Below, one piece after another: positions 52,096-63,500 of a DNA stretch of 64,000 nucleotides. The translations under genes were made by a program, and so were the position numbers. Source of the stretch: Bacteroidia bacterium (lineage in GTDB: Bacteria; Bacteroidota; Bacteroidia; UKL13-3); NCBI GenBank assembly GCA_021740845.1, contig JAIOYZ010000001.1:62001-126000 (forward strand), read 5' to 3'. Under the pieces are notes generated by a model. It made no database searches. It had not been told where the DNA came from and saw only the letters and a program-made list of their open reading frames with translations. The stretch's first letter is position 1; each line of letters begins with the position of its first letter.

Positions 52096-54696
52096 ATGAA
52101 CTTAAATAATTTCACCATCAAAGCGCAGGAAGCTGTTCAGCATGCACAACAAATAGCTGTTGGTTTCTCGCATTCAAACATTGAAACAGGACATTTACTT
52201 AAAGGCTTGTTGCAATCAGATGAGCAAACCATTAGCTTTTTGCTTAAGAAAGTAGAAGCCAATTCAACTAGGCTGAACCAAGCCTTGGATGCAGTTCTTC
52301 AATCTTACCCCAAAGTATTGGATAATCCAGCACAGTATTTATCCAATTCGGCAAACCAAGTTTTAATTAAAGCACAAGCCTCTCTAAAAGAATTTGGCGA
52401 TGAGTTTGTTGCCGTTGAGCATTTGCTTTTGGCTTTGCTTACCATTTCTGATCCTATTGCAACTTTGTTAAAAGATGCCGGAGTTAGCGAAAAACCATTG
52501 AAGGCTGCTATCAAAGAATTGCATGGCGGTAATTCTGTTAATTCCCAGAATGCAGAAGCGCAATACAACTCCTTAAATAAATTTGCCAAGAACTTAAACG
52601 AATTGGCTCAACAAGGAAAATTAGATCCTGTAATTGGGAGAGACGAAGAAATAAGAAGAGTTCTTCAAATTCTATCGCGTAGAACCAAAAATAATCCTGT
52701 ACTTATTGGCGAGCCTGGCGTTGGTAAAACAGCCATTGCAGAAGGTTTAGCTCACCGTATTGTGAATGGAGATGTGCCAGAAAACCTAAAAAGCAAACGC
52801 GTTTTCTCTTTAGATATGGGTTCTCTAATTGCAGGTGCAAAATACAAAGGAGAGTTTGAAGAAAGATTGAAATCAGTAGTGAAAGAAGTTACCAAAAGCG
52901 ATGGTGAAATTATTCTCTTTATTGATGAAATTCATACGCTTGTTGGTGCTGGTGGTGGTGGCGAAGGTGCCATGGATGCTGCCAATATTTTAAAGCCTGC
53001 CTTAGCGCGTGGTGAACTTAGGTCCATTGGTGCAACTACACTTGCAGAATACCAACGTTACATAGAAAAAGACAAAGCTTTAGAGCGAAGGTTCCAAAAA
53101 GTTTATGTAGAAGAACCAGATACCGAATCTGCCATTTCTATTTTGCGTGGCTTAAAAGAACGCTACGAAGTGCACCACAAAGTGCGTATCAAAGACGAGG
53201 CAATTATTGCAGCAGTAGAATTATCCCAACGCTATATTTCAGATCGTTTCTTGCCAGATAAAGCCATTGATTTAATGGACGAGGCTGCTTCTAAATTACG
53301 ACTAGAAATTGATTCCGTACCAGAAGAATTGGATCAACTTGATAGAAGGATAATGCAGTTGGAAATTGAGCGTGAGGCTATCAAACGTGAAGGTGATGCG
53401 GCCAAGGTAAAAGACTTGGGAGAGGTTATTGCCAACCTGCAGGTTGAGCGCAACGAGTTAAAAGCAGAATGGCAAAGTGAAAAGATTTTGGTAGAAGGAA
53501 TTCAAACTGCTAAACAAGAAATAGAAAATTTAAAGGTAGAAGCAGAGCAAGCAGAACGTGCTGGTGATTTTGGCAAAGTAGCAGAGATTCGCTATGGCAG
53601 AATTAAGGATGCAGAAGCCAAAGTAATTGAGTTAAAAAACAAACTTCAAGAGCAACAAGGCGATCATGTTTTGGTGAAAGAGGAAGTAGATAGCGAAGAT
53701 ATTGCAGATGTGGTGAGTCGTTGGACGGGTGTTCCGGTTACACGCATGTTGCAAAGCGAACGCGAAAAATTATTGCACTTAGAAGATGAATTGCACAAAA
53801 GAGTGGTTGGTCAAGAAGAGGCTATTATTGCCATAAGTGATGCTATTCGCAGAAATAGAGCAGGTCTGTCTGATCCAAAACGTCCTATTGGTTCTTTCAT
53901 TTTTCTGGGAACAACAGGTGTTGGTAAAACAGAATTGGCAAAGGCTTTGGCTGAGTTTTTATTTAACCAAGACAATGCCTTAGTGAGAATAGACATGAGC
54001 GAATACCAAGAGAAACATACCGTTTCTAGATTAATTGGTGCGCCTCCGGGATATGTAGGTTACGAAGAAAGTGGCCAGTTAACAGAGGCTATTCGTCGTA
54101 GGCCATACAGCGTGGTTTTATTAGATGAAATAGAAAAAGCGCATCCAGATGTATTCAATATTTTGTTGCAAGTTTTAGACGATGGAATCTTAACAGATAA
54201 TAAAGGTAGAACAGCTAATTTTAAGAATACCATTATCATTATGACAAGCAATATTGGTTCGCACTTAATCCAAGAAAAATTTGAGAACTACAACGACGAT
54301 AACAAGGAAGAGTTGATGGCAGAAGCCAAGGTGAATGTGATGGACTTATTGAAGCGCAGTATTCGTCCGGAATTCTTAAATAGAATTGACGATGTAATTA
54401 TGTTTACTCCATTAACCAGAGAAGATGTTAGAAGCATAGTAAACATTCAATTAGATGGAATAATAGAAAAGTTGCATGAGCAAGGTATTAGCTTTACAGT
54501 TACAGAGCCAGCATTAGATTGGTTAGCACAATTGGGCTATGATCCACAATACGGAGCACGACCATTAAAAAGAGTTCTCCAACGCAAAATTTTAAATGAA
54601 TTATCAAAAGAAATTTTGATGGGAACTATAAAAAAAGATGCTATTGTAAGCCTTGATTTAGACAAAAACAATCAATTGGTTTTTACAAATAGTTAA
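52096..54696 (+). CDS. clpB: ATP-dependent chaperone ClpB
   Basis: 866 residues, the normal ClpB length. N-terminal Clp repeats (residues about 3-140, [20 protein letters not shown]), first AAA+ module with Walker A GEPGVGKT at 205-212 and Walker [10 protein letters not shown], the long coiled middle domain at about 400-530 ([20 protein letters not shown]), second AAA+ module with GTTGVGKT at 605-612, and the C-terminal D2-small domain ([20 protein letters not shown]). With DnaK it pulls proteins out of aggregates. No CIRCE element or sigma-32-type sequence was recognised; the palindrome at 52067 lies close to its start. Confidence 0.97.
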   Translation: MNLNNFTIKAQEAVQHAQQIAVGFSHSNIETGHLLKGLLQSDEQTISFLLKKVEANSTRLNQALDAVLQSYPKVLDNPAQYLSNSANQVLIKAQASLKEFGDEFVAVEHLLLALLTISDPIATLLKDAGVSEKPLKAAIKELHGGNSVNSQNAEAQYNSLNKFAKNLNELAQQGKLDPVIGRDEEIRRVLQILSRRTKNNPVLIGEPGVGKTAIAEGLAHRIVNGDVPENLKSKRVFSLDMGSLIAGAKYKGEFEERLKSVVKEVTKSDGEIILFIDEIHTLVGAGGGGEGAMDAANILKPALARGELRSIGATTLAEYQRYIEKDKALERRFQKVYVEEPDTESAISILRGLKERYEVHHKVRIKDEAIIAAVELSQRYISDRFLPDKAIDLMDEAASKLRLEIDSVPEELDQLDRRIMQLEIEREAIKREGDAAKVKDLGEVIANLQVERNELKAEWQSEKILVEGIQTAKQEIENLKVEAEQAERAGDFGKVAEIRYGRIKDAEAKVIELKNKLQEQQGDHVLVKEEVDSEDIADVVSRWTGVPVTRMLQSEREKLLHLEDELHKRVVGQEEAIIAISDAIRRNRAGLSDPKRPIGSFIFLGTTGVGKTELAKALAEFLFNQDNALVRIDMSEYQEKHTVSRLIGAPPGYVGYEESGQLTEAIRRRPYSVVLLDEIEKAHPDVFNILLQVLDDGILTDNKGRTANFKNTIIIMTSNIGSHLIQEKFENYNDDNKEELMAEAKVNVMDLLKRSIRPEFLNRIDDVIMFTPLTREDVRSIVNIQLDGIIEKLHEQGISFTVTEPALDWLAQLGYDPQYGARPLKRVLQRKILNELSKEILMGTIKKDAIVSLDLDKNNQLVFTNS

Positions 54697-54756
54697 TTCC
54701 AATCAAAAATCTATTTCAAAATTTGATGCATTAAAATTTGAAATAAAAATCAAAAA

Positions 54757-54776
54757 GGTATGGCTTCAGCCATACC
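54757..54776. repeat. GGTATGGCTTCAGCCATACC hairpin after clpB
   Basis: Arms GGTATGGCT/AGCCATACC with two-base centre, followed by TTTA, 60 bases after the clpB stop; preceded by the AT-rich inverted repeat ATTTCAAAATTT/AAATTTGAAAT (54714-54742). It may act as the clpB terminator and is also a member of the palindrome family in the following repeat array. Confidence 0.65.
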
Positions 54777-54787
54777 TTTAAAAAAAT

Positions 54788-55163
54788 GCAACAAATCAAA
54801 TTATTGATATAAATATTCAAAAAAATCAATTGGTTATGGCTTCAGTCATACCCTTAAAAATCCCAGAATAAATAGGGCTTTAGCCAAACTACAACATCCA
54901 ATATTTGGCTAAAGCCTCAATTTTAATCCAATCATTCCATCCCTCCAAATAAACCTAGAGGCAATTGAATTTGCATCAAAATCAAATCAAATTTTTGATA
55001 ATAAATTTTCAAAAAATCAATAGGGTATGGCTTTAGCCATACCATTAAAAATCCCAGAATAAATAGGGCTTTAGCCAAACCACAACATCCCATGTTAGGC
55101 TAAAGCCCCAATTTTAATCCAATCATTCCATCCCTCCAAATAAATCTAGAGGCAATTGAATTT
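54788..55163. repeat. Tandem repeat of about 190 bp built from palindromes
   Basis: Two head-to-tail units: 54788-54972 and 54973-55163, alignable over their length. Each has a GGTATGGCT-type palindrome (GGTTATGGCTTCAGTCATACC 54832-54852; GGTATGGCTTTAGCCATACC 55024-55043) and a GGCTTTAGCC/GGCTAAAGCC inverted pair (54876-54885 with 54907-54916; 55067-55076 with 55098-55107), then a shared run ending in GAGGCAATTGAATTTGCA. A third unit starts and stops after a few bases. No reading frame. Confidence 0.88.
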
Positions 55164-55193
55164 GCAATTATTTATAACCTATAAATGGCCTTT

Positions 55194-55345
55194 GGTTCAA
55201 ACCTAACTCCTAACTCCTAAAACCTAAAACCTAAAACCTAAAACCCAAAACCCAAAACCCAAAACCCAAAACCCAAAACCCAAAACCCAAAACCCAAAAC
55301 CCAAAACCCAAAACCCAAAACCCAAACCTCCTTTAGGTTCAAACC
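55194..55345. repeat. Two GGTTCAAACC sites flanking the CCCAAAA array
   Basis: Sites at 55194-55203 and 55336-55345, both with GGTTCAAACC in the same orientation, on either side of the heptamer array in the convergent gap between clpB and the T9SS gene. Confidence 0.85.
55206..55326. repeat. CCTAAAA/CCCAAAA heptamer array
   Basis: Starts with CTCCTAA and CCTAAAA units, then twelve CCC tracts in exact register from 55244 to 55323. Minus strand reads (GGGTTTT)n, capable of G-quadruplex formation. Same word as 48205-48293. Confidence 0.92.
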
Positions 55346-55365
55346 AACCCCAACCAAAATTTACC

Positions 55366-55423
55366 AAAGACCAAAGACCAAAGACTAAAGACCAAAGACT
55401 AAAGACTAAAGACCAAAGACCAA
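55366..55423. repeat. AAAGACY heptamer array
   Basis: About eight 7-base units AAAGACC/AAAGACT between the array at 55206 and the T9SS gene end. Confidence 0.88.
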
Positions 55424-55433
55424 CTCCCAACGA

Positions 55434-57053
55434 CTACTCCGCCACCACCACTTTCTTCGCTACTTGGAAATTACTTCCATTGATGCGCACAAAATATATT
55501 CCTGGCAAAACACCCGGTAGTTTAATGTTTAGACTAGTTTGATTTGGTGATAAGTATTGGGTATAAACTTGTTTTCCGTCAATAGCAATTAGTTCTATAA
55601 AGAGTTTCTCTGAACTCGGTTTACCCAGCTCTATAGTTATTTGCTCTTTTGCAGGATTTGGAAATACATCAAACGAATTTGAATTTTTACTTTGTTCATT
55701 TAACGCAGTAACACCATTTACTTTAAAGCTTAAATACCGAGTAGTGCTGCCTTTTATCGGACAAGCCCTATCGCTTGCATTTAGTGATAATAAATAAGGT
55801 TCTGTTCTAACATCTCCAAAAGTTGGAGTCCAGCAAAATTTAATGCTATCCTTTTTTGGACCGTTAATACCTCTACTTGAAGGATCGTATAAATGAGTAA
55901 TTGTTGCACCTGCATTAAACAGCTCGTTTTGCTTATTCCATGTAAAATCTGTGGTATCACTTGAATTGGTATTGTCCCATGCACCAATGCTTATGCAAAA
56001 TTGTTTTCCATAATCAAGGTTGTAAAAATATGCGGGTTGTGGGGTAGTTAATACACCAGCAAAATCGTAAGTTCTTATAACTGGTGGGTTATTACTAGGA
56101 CATGTCATAGATTGAATAAAAATATCTCTGGTGACCTCTCCAACCAATTCCATTTTACCGTTTATTTTTTGCCATTGTTTTACAACTAATGGCATATTAC
56201 CAGCAAATGAGCCTAGTGCGCGGTAACGAATTTCTCCAAATGAATTAATTTCAATTCCAGCTGGTGGTAAGGCAGGCGGACTTTGAATAGGCGCTCCTAA
56301 ATATGGAAATGGGACTGTTGGTGAATAAGGAGTTGCATACGTAACTGGTGTATTTCTGTTTAGAAACATAGGTCCTTTTTCGTAACTTAAACTATCCCCA
56401 TCGGGGTCTATTGCACCCATGGTATGGGTATTGTCTTGTCCTGCACAAACCACAAAAACTGGGTGATTGGTAAATAGGGGAGAGCTATTACAGTTATCTG
56501 CGCAACGGTTAATCATTATATCTGTATAATAATTTGTAGCGTTTGGGTTAACAATAGTAGTTAAATCAGATTTTCTACAACATTGCGAAAAGCCAATTCT
56601 CACCTTACAACAAGCGGATGGCACGGTGTTTAAATTTACTAAACCTTCAAAATAATAGACCTCAATACCAGGAGAAAAAGTTCCCGGTGTTCTAGACCCA
56701 CAATTACTACAAATCGATTTTTCTGTTTTGCATAGCTGAACCACATCAAAAGCAGAAGCACTTTTTACTATTGATAAATCTGCATTGCCATAAGCAATAT
56801 CTAAAAAATCTTTATCGAAACCTCTAATATCTACACTTACTTTGCAGCTAGAATTAAGTGAAGAAGGGCAATCGGCACAGAACTCTAATCCATTACAATC
56901 GCGGTACAATTTGATGCCAATTTTATAAACTCCAGGCGTGCTGGTGCAGGTATAGCTCATTTCGCTGCAAACCACATTGCTGGCAGAGCTTTGGTTCGAA
57001 CCTAACCCTAAAAGTAATAGTAGGGATAGCATGATTTTTAGTAAAGTTTTCAT
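55434..57053 (-). CDS. T9SS-secreted cysteine-rich protein
   Basis: 539 residues from the ATG at 57053 (an earlier in-frame ATG adds seven residues), signal peptide ending near SNQSSA. The region 10-230 is rich in Cys, several in CC and CxxC pairs (SACCKVRIGFSQCCRK, CADNCNSS), indicating disulfide cross-links outside the cell. It ends with a type A sorting domain (FDVFPNPAKEQITIELG ... GIYFVRINGSNFQVAKKVVVA). The body repeats a pattern known from gliding-associated surface proteins of this phylum (GDSLSYEKGP, FTWNKQNELFNAGAT). The first codons contain a CG-centred palindrome (56993-57002, read as GLGSN). Probable surface adhesin or structural protein. Confidence 0.85.
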   Translation of the reverse strand: MKTLLKIMLSLLLLLGLGSNQSSASNVVCSEMSYTCTSTPGVYKIGIKLYRDCNGLEFCADCPSSLNSSCKVSVDIRGFDKDFLDIAYGNADLSIVKSASAFDVVQLCKTEKSICSNCGSRTPGTFSPGIEVYYFEGLVNLNTVPSACCKVRIGFSQCCRKSDLTTIVNPNATNYYTDIMINRCADNCNSSPLFTNHPVFVVCAGQDNTHTMGAIDPDGDSLSYEKGPMFLNRNTPVTYATPYSPTVPFPYLGAPIQSPPALPPAGIEINSFGEIRYRALGSFAGNMPLVVKQWQKINGKMELVGEVTRDIFIQSMTCPSNNPPVIRTYDFAGVLTTPQPAYFYNLDYGKQFCISIGAWDNTNSSDTTDFTWNKQNELFNAGATITHLYDPSSRGINGPKKDSIKFCWTPTFGDVRTEPYLLSLNASDRACPIKGSTTRYLSFKVNGVTALNEQSKNSNSFDVFPNPAKEQITIELGKPSSEKLFIELIAIDGKQVYTQYLSPNQTSLNIKLPGVLPGIYFVRINGSNFQVAKKVVVAE

Positions 57054-57552
57054 AAGTCTTATTTTTATACCCACAAAGTTTGCTGAAAATAACTTAATCT
57101 CAACTTAATAATTAACTGCTAAATGGATATCTTAGCATTGATGTTTAGGGTTTAATCGTTTATGTGTTTAATCGTTTAAGGTTTGGTGCAAGTACATCCT
57201 AAGTTTGCCTCGCAAAGCGAAGCTTCAGCGTAGGTTTGGGGGTTTAATCGTTTATGCGTTTAATGTTTAAAAAAATCTGGATTCTGGATTCTGGTCTCTT
57301 CATTTTCTCTTGCACCTAGCTGCTGGCACTTAGCACCTGGCAGGGATTTACTTTTTTGGCATTACCTCAAAACTCATAACCACTATCTAGGTTCAAACCA
57401 ACTCCTAGAATCTAAAGCCAGATGCTAGCAGCTAGCAGCCAGCAGCCAAACACCACAAGCAGCCATAACTTCCATCTTCCATGGAACCAAAATAAATTTA
57501 TTGGTGACTATTAATTTGTTCTTTCGTATGTTTCACCCTTAAACATTTTTTT
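57054..57552. other. Divergent intergenic gap with recurring phrases
   Basis: No gene. TTTAATCGTTTA occurs at 57151, 57167 and 57243 (also as TTTAATCGTTTT near 10435). CTGGATT words (57278-57297), CTGGCAGGGATTT (57340) and AGCAGCC words (57428-57447) repeat phrases of the 48.1-kb tract. GGTTCAAACC lies at 57390-57399. Promoters of the T9SS and alpha-2-macroglobulin genes must be here but could not be placed. Confidence 0.6.
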
Positions 57553-60500
57553 ATGAATCGATTGTTACTGTTTTGTGCATCGCTATTTGTTGCCTTACAA
57601 CTTAATGCTCAGCAATTTGATTTTGCTCCTCAACAAACTTACACGTATGTGTATCGTTTGGATTCTGCACAAGCAAGTTTTGCGTTCAAAAAAAATGTAT
57701 TTGATACACCTTGGTTTTTTAATAATAAGGTAGATAGTTTTTTACAGGTATCACCCCGATTAGAACCGGGTGTTTATATACTTGCTCGCTATGTGGAACC
57801 TCATTTGGGATATCAAATTCTAACCGTTCCTTTAGGCAAAATTCAGGTAAATGCTTTCAATGGTATTGTGCAAGTAAGGTTGTTCGATTCTTCCTATAAT
57901 CATCTGCCAAACGTGAGCTTTTGGGTCAACCAAAAATTAATGGAATTAGATACTCTTTGCGATTGTTATAATTTGGATAGAAAAAGCAAAGTCAGAGATT
58001 TTTTTATTAAGAAAGACCAATCTATAATGTTAGGTAAAATAGAAGGAGATTACAAAACCTATCCAACGCCACCGCCCGTTTCTTATGGTGGCACGCCCGC
58101 AATTTCGCATGGTTATTTTATTGTTAATCAACCCAAATACCATTCTGGCGATAGTGTTAAGCTTAAAGCATATATCTTAAATGGAAATGGTGTTCCTTTT
58201 ACAAAGCCTTTGAAATTATTTCTTATTCCAGGTTATCAACCCTATAAAAAAGTTTTTATGGGCTATGTAAAACCAGAAACAAAAGGTGCCTATGTACATC
58301 AATTTAAATTGGCAGATACCCTAAAAATAGATAGAAATTACACCTTGCATTTTGAGGAAAAAAATGGCGCCAGTTTAATGAGTTGTAATTTTAACATCGA
58401 AGATTATAAGTTAAGAAATAGCACCTATTCTGCAGAAATTGAAAAGGCAAAAGTTTATAAGGGAGAAAAAATAAAGTTTAGGTTGAACGCAAAAGATGCC
58501 AATGATTTGCCGCTAACAGATGCCCGTGTTCGCTTGCGAATTAAAATGCTTTCCTTTCATAATTTTACTGGCAAAATTTTGTTTGTTCCCCACATTTGGC
58601 GCGAGAAAATGTACGAAACTTTTGTGGAAATGGATATCTCAAATGCAACAGAAATTATTATTCCGTCAAATGCGCTTCCTGCTTTAGACATGCAACTTAG
58701 AGCCGAAATTAGTTTTAGCAATGCCGCTGGCGAATTGCAAAAAAGAGAGATTAATTTTGAGGTAACTCAACAAAGCGATTATTATTCTTTCACTTATGAA
58801 GAAGGAACCCTTCAGGCCTTATTTATTTCCAATGGAGAAATGCCAAAAGTTAAGGCAATTTTAAAAGGATATTTATACAATGAACTAATACGATTGGATA
58901 CCATTCAATTGCCTTCTACCCATTTTATTGATCCAAATTGCGAGAAATACCAATTGCTAGATTCTTTAGGAAAGGAAATACAATGGTTGTTTTTACCTCA
59001 TATGCCACAGCCTATTTTTGTTGAAGGCAAACGTACCCACGATAGCATTTTTATTTCTGCTTATAATCCTGGAAACTTCCCTTTTTACTTTAGAATTTAT
59101 AGAGATGATAAGCTGATATTGGTTGGCAAAGACCGCAATTTTAATTACAGAAAAGTAGATACTTCTGGCACTTCTTATAATATTATCTATACCTATATCT
59201 ATAGAGGTGTTTCAACGATGCAAGAATCTGTTTATACGTTTAAAGAAAGAGAGTTAAATGTTAAAACAAATTTGCCTTTAGAAATTTATCCCGGACAAAC
59301 ACTTGCGGTTGATATAAAGGTTTTAAATTCTAATAGGAGTCCTCAAGCCAATGTTAACCTAACTGCATTTGGAATTAACTCCCAATTTGAAGGAATGTAC
59401 ACTCCTTCTTTGCCTTATTTTGGTGAGGAAAAAGATAGAATTCTTTTGAATGAAAGAACTCGTTTAGATGTTTGGCCATTTCCAAATCAATACTTGGCTA
59501 TTAATTATATTTCCTATACCACTTTACTAAAAGCAGGTATCGTTCGTATTGGCGATTATCGTTTGCGTTATCCCAATGAGATATTGTTTGTGGCAAAGAA
59601 AAAATTGCCTCGCGCCCAATCTGAGTTTACTCCTTTTGTGGTGGCAAATGGCAAAAGGGTAGAGGTGAATTATATGGAAATAGATGGCAAACCAAATTAT
59701 GTAAAAGGTTTGAACCAACCCAATTATTCGTTTTGGATTAGTGCTGGTAAACATGAAATTAAACTACGTACCAAAAGTTCTTTGTACACCATTCCTAATT
59801 TAGTTTTCACAGATAGTTTTAAATACATTTTAAGCTTTGATACACTTTGCCTCCCAGCAGGAATTACCAAGCAAGCCATGTCTTCTCAGTTGAGTTTTAG
59901 CAAAGAAGAAATGGAAAAGATTAAGTCGCACCTATTTATGTTTTTACCAAAGAATTTTGGGCTTACCTATAAAGATGTTTACTTGGTTCAGGACCAAAAA
60001 ATAAGTGGATTTTTGTATCCAATAACACAACATTATTCCAATGAAAAGCGAGAAAATGAATTTGCTTATGGCTTATTTTCTCACGATTCCATTTCATTTA
60101 TTGTAAATGGTTCTTTGTTTCATAAGGTTCGGTTTGAACCAAATAGCCGTTACGTGTATTTTAGGGAAAGAATCATCAGAGAAGAAATTGATTCTATTGA
60201 GTTGCCTTATGATTTTGCCTTTTTCAAAATTAATGATGAGTCGTTTAGAACATTATACGATACCGCCTTGCGTGTTATTATTCCTGAGCCAGAAGTGCAT
60301 GATTGGGGCGCTGCTGCAAAAGAAAAAGAAAAATCAACAGTAGATGAGTTATGTTATTTTAATTTTCGGTTTGAACCAAAACAAAGTGAAAATGAGCTAA
60401 GATCTGATGTGTATTTCACTGGTTTAAGAGATGTGGGAGTGAGAAATTTTATTCTTATTAACCAACAAGATGAATTGCAAAGTATTATGAACCCTGCCTA

Positions 60501-63500
60501 TACTTTGGGTCAAACCGAATTGAATTTATTGCTACAACATGGTACATACGATATCTATTTTACAGGTGAGAACAACCGTTTGGGCAAAATCTTAAACCAA
60601 GAAATCAAGCCAGATGGCATGCTATTAATTCGCCTTGATTCTACTGATTTTGTAAATTCTTGTCAAGAGCTAGAAGTATTGATTCCAAAGGCTAAACGCC
60701 TGCAAGAAATTTACCACATGCGCGAATCTATGTTGGTAAATTACCGACCAGAAGATTACGTAGAAGTTCGTGAAAAAACGAGTTTCCAACTTAGTGCTTC
60801 CGATGAAAAACCTCCCATTCTTTCAGGCTTTGTTTTTGATAAATACGGTACAGCCTTAAATGAAGTTATTATCACTTTAGAGCAATCTGGTAAAGTTAAA
60901 GGGATTTCCTTTTCTGATGTTACTGGTGGTTTTTTAATCAAAGACCTCGAGCCAGGAAATTACCAATTGCGCTTAACTCGCTACGGTTCATGTGTAACCA
61001 TTATTCAACATGTTCCTTTGCAACGTAATAAAGTGCATAACCTAAGCATTCGATTACAAGAATGCGGTTTTGGAAGCGATGGTGGCAATCCTGCTCCAAC
61101 AGTATATTTTGGTAAATCTAAGATTAGTAAAAGTGATTATATTAAGTATAGTGATACCAAAGAACCCTTAGAAAAAGGGACTGGAATGATAAAAGGGAAA
61201 ATTGTAGATGCCAATACCAAAAGGGCTTTAGATTATGTGTCCATTTCGATAAAGAAAAATGGCGTAAATATTAGCAGTAGTTTGACCGATGATGAAGGCG
61301 AATTTGTTATTAAAAATTTAGCATCAGGTGAATATGATTTACACGCCTCTTTTGTTGGGTATAAAAATGTCATCATTTCTCAAATTCAAGTTAATAAGGA
61401 TGAGATTCGGTTTGTTAATTTTAGCATGGAAGTTTCTAATAATCAAAATTTACAGGAAGTGGTTGTTTCATATAAAAGGTCTCTGGTTGATCCTGGGGGA
61501 GTAAGAGGAAGTACTACTAGTCATAAAGAGGTGATGGCGCTTGGTACTCGGTCTGTAAATAGTATAGCAGGTACTTCCTTGGGTGTTGAATCTCGATCTG
61601 GTGGCACTCCTAATTTTAGAGGAGCTAGGGCAGATGGCACTGCCTATTATATTGATGGTGTTCGTGTAAATGCCACCGCTACTAATACGCCAATGAATGC
61701 TATAAGCAATATTGAGGTGGTAACTTTGGGAGTGAACCAAGCCTTTAAAGAGGAGCAAAAATCGCGTTTGTTTGCTATGGCAAATAACCAAGAAGTAAAA
61801 GAGAATAGAGACAATTTTAGAGACTATGCGTTTTGGGTGCCAAATTTAGTGACCAATAAATTTGGTGAAGCACATGTGAGCATCACTTTCCCTGATAATA
61901 TTACCCGCTGGCGCAATTTTATAATGGCCATGGACGAAGGTTTAAACACCAAAGTTTATACCCATGATATTAAAGCTTACAAACCACTTTCTGCCAGTTT
62001 ATACATTCCAAGTTTTGCACTCAAAGGAGATAAGATTTTTATCAAAGGGAAATTAGCTAATTATACTGGCGAGGAGTTTGAAATAACATCAGCCTTCCAA
62101 ATGAAGGATTCTTTGCTTCAAGAAAAAACACATTTACTCAAGCAAGGTTTAGTAGAAAAAACTTTGGTTCAAACCGAAAATTTAGATACCCTAATTTTAA
62201 GTTATAAACTTAATACCAAGCTAAATTATGCCGATGGTGAGAAATACCTTTTGCCTGTTCTACCTAATGGAATTGAGCAAAATATCATTACCTATTATTC
62301 TTTGGATAAGGATACTGTTTTTAATTTTTCTACAGAAGCAGAAGGTAAGTATACTTTGAGCTTAAGCAATAATTATACTCAGTTAATTCGCGACGAAATA
62401 CAACGTTTAAAAGACTATCATTACGGTTGTGTAGAGCAAACTACATCTAAACTAAATGCCTTATTGGTAGAAAAAAGTTTGTGCAAATTATTGGGTGATT
62501 CCTTTCAAAACGAGGAATTAATTAAGATCTGCATTAAGCGATTGGAAGTGATGCAACAATCTAATGGAGCTTATGGTTGGTTCTCTCGTTCTGGTGCTGA
62601 GGTTTGGTTGACACATTATGTGCTGACAACCTTATTTGATGCGCGAAAAATGGGTTATCGGTCTCATGCTTACAGCAATGGAATTGCATACTTAAATAAA
62701 CATAATGGTGAGTTTAATCAAAGTGATAAAATTAAGGCTTTACAGCTTCTTTTTGCCGAAAGAATTGATGTGGATTATACAGGTATCTTATCTAAAATTG
62801 AAGAAACTAATCTCAATTTTTATGATAGGCTTTTGATTACTTATGTAAAACAACAAATGGACTTGCCACATTTTTCAGGATTTTTATTCGAAGGAATTCA
62901 GAAAGATGCAGAAGGTGGAATTTATTGGAATACTCCTACTTTAAATATTTACCAGAATAGGGCCAATGCTGGATTAATGGCTTATGAAGTTCTAAAGAGA
63001 GACCAAGCAGATTCATCTATTTTGGCTGGTATTCGCAAGTATTATTTCAACGAGAAAACATTTGGAATGGGTGTTTATAGAAATACTTTAGAGTCGGCAA
63101 AAGTTTTGCAAACAATGGCAAAAGATATTGCCTTGAGCGAAAAAGGAACCTTGTTTACCAGGGTTAAATTAAATGGAAAAGACTTGGGAACACAATTTCC
63201 GATGAAGTTAAATTTAAGCAATGGCACTTCCTATTCCGTTGAAAAAACAGGTGCGAAAGGACGCATGTTTGTTAACCAAAAAGTTTTTGTAGAACAACCA
63301 AAACAAGATACCTTATTGTTTAAAATTAATAGCTATTTTACACAAGACAATCACCAAGTAGATACTTTGCAAACTAATTACCAAATTAATTATGTGGTAA
63401 ATGTGTATAGCTTGAAAAATCAAGAGTATGTGATGGTACAAATTCCAATTCCTGCAACTTGCAATTACCTAAATAAGTTAAACAGATTCAATGCGGATGA

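Noticed and set aside
48205-55423. Heptamer arrays as CRISPR arrays
   Set aside because: Units are 7 bp with no spacers and no cas genes nearby.
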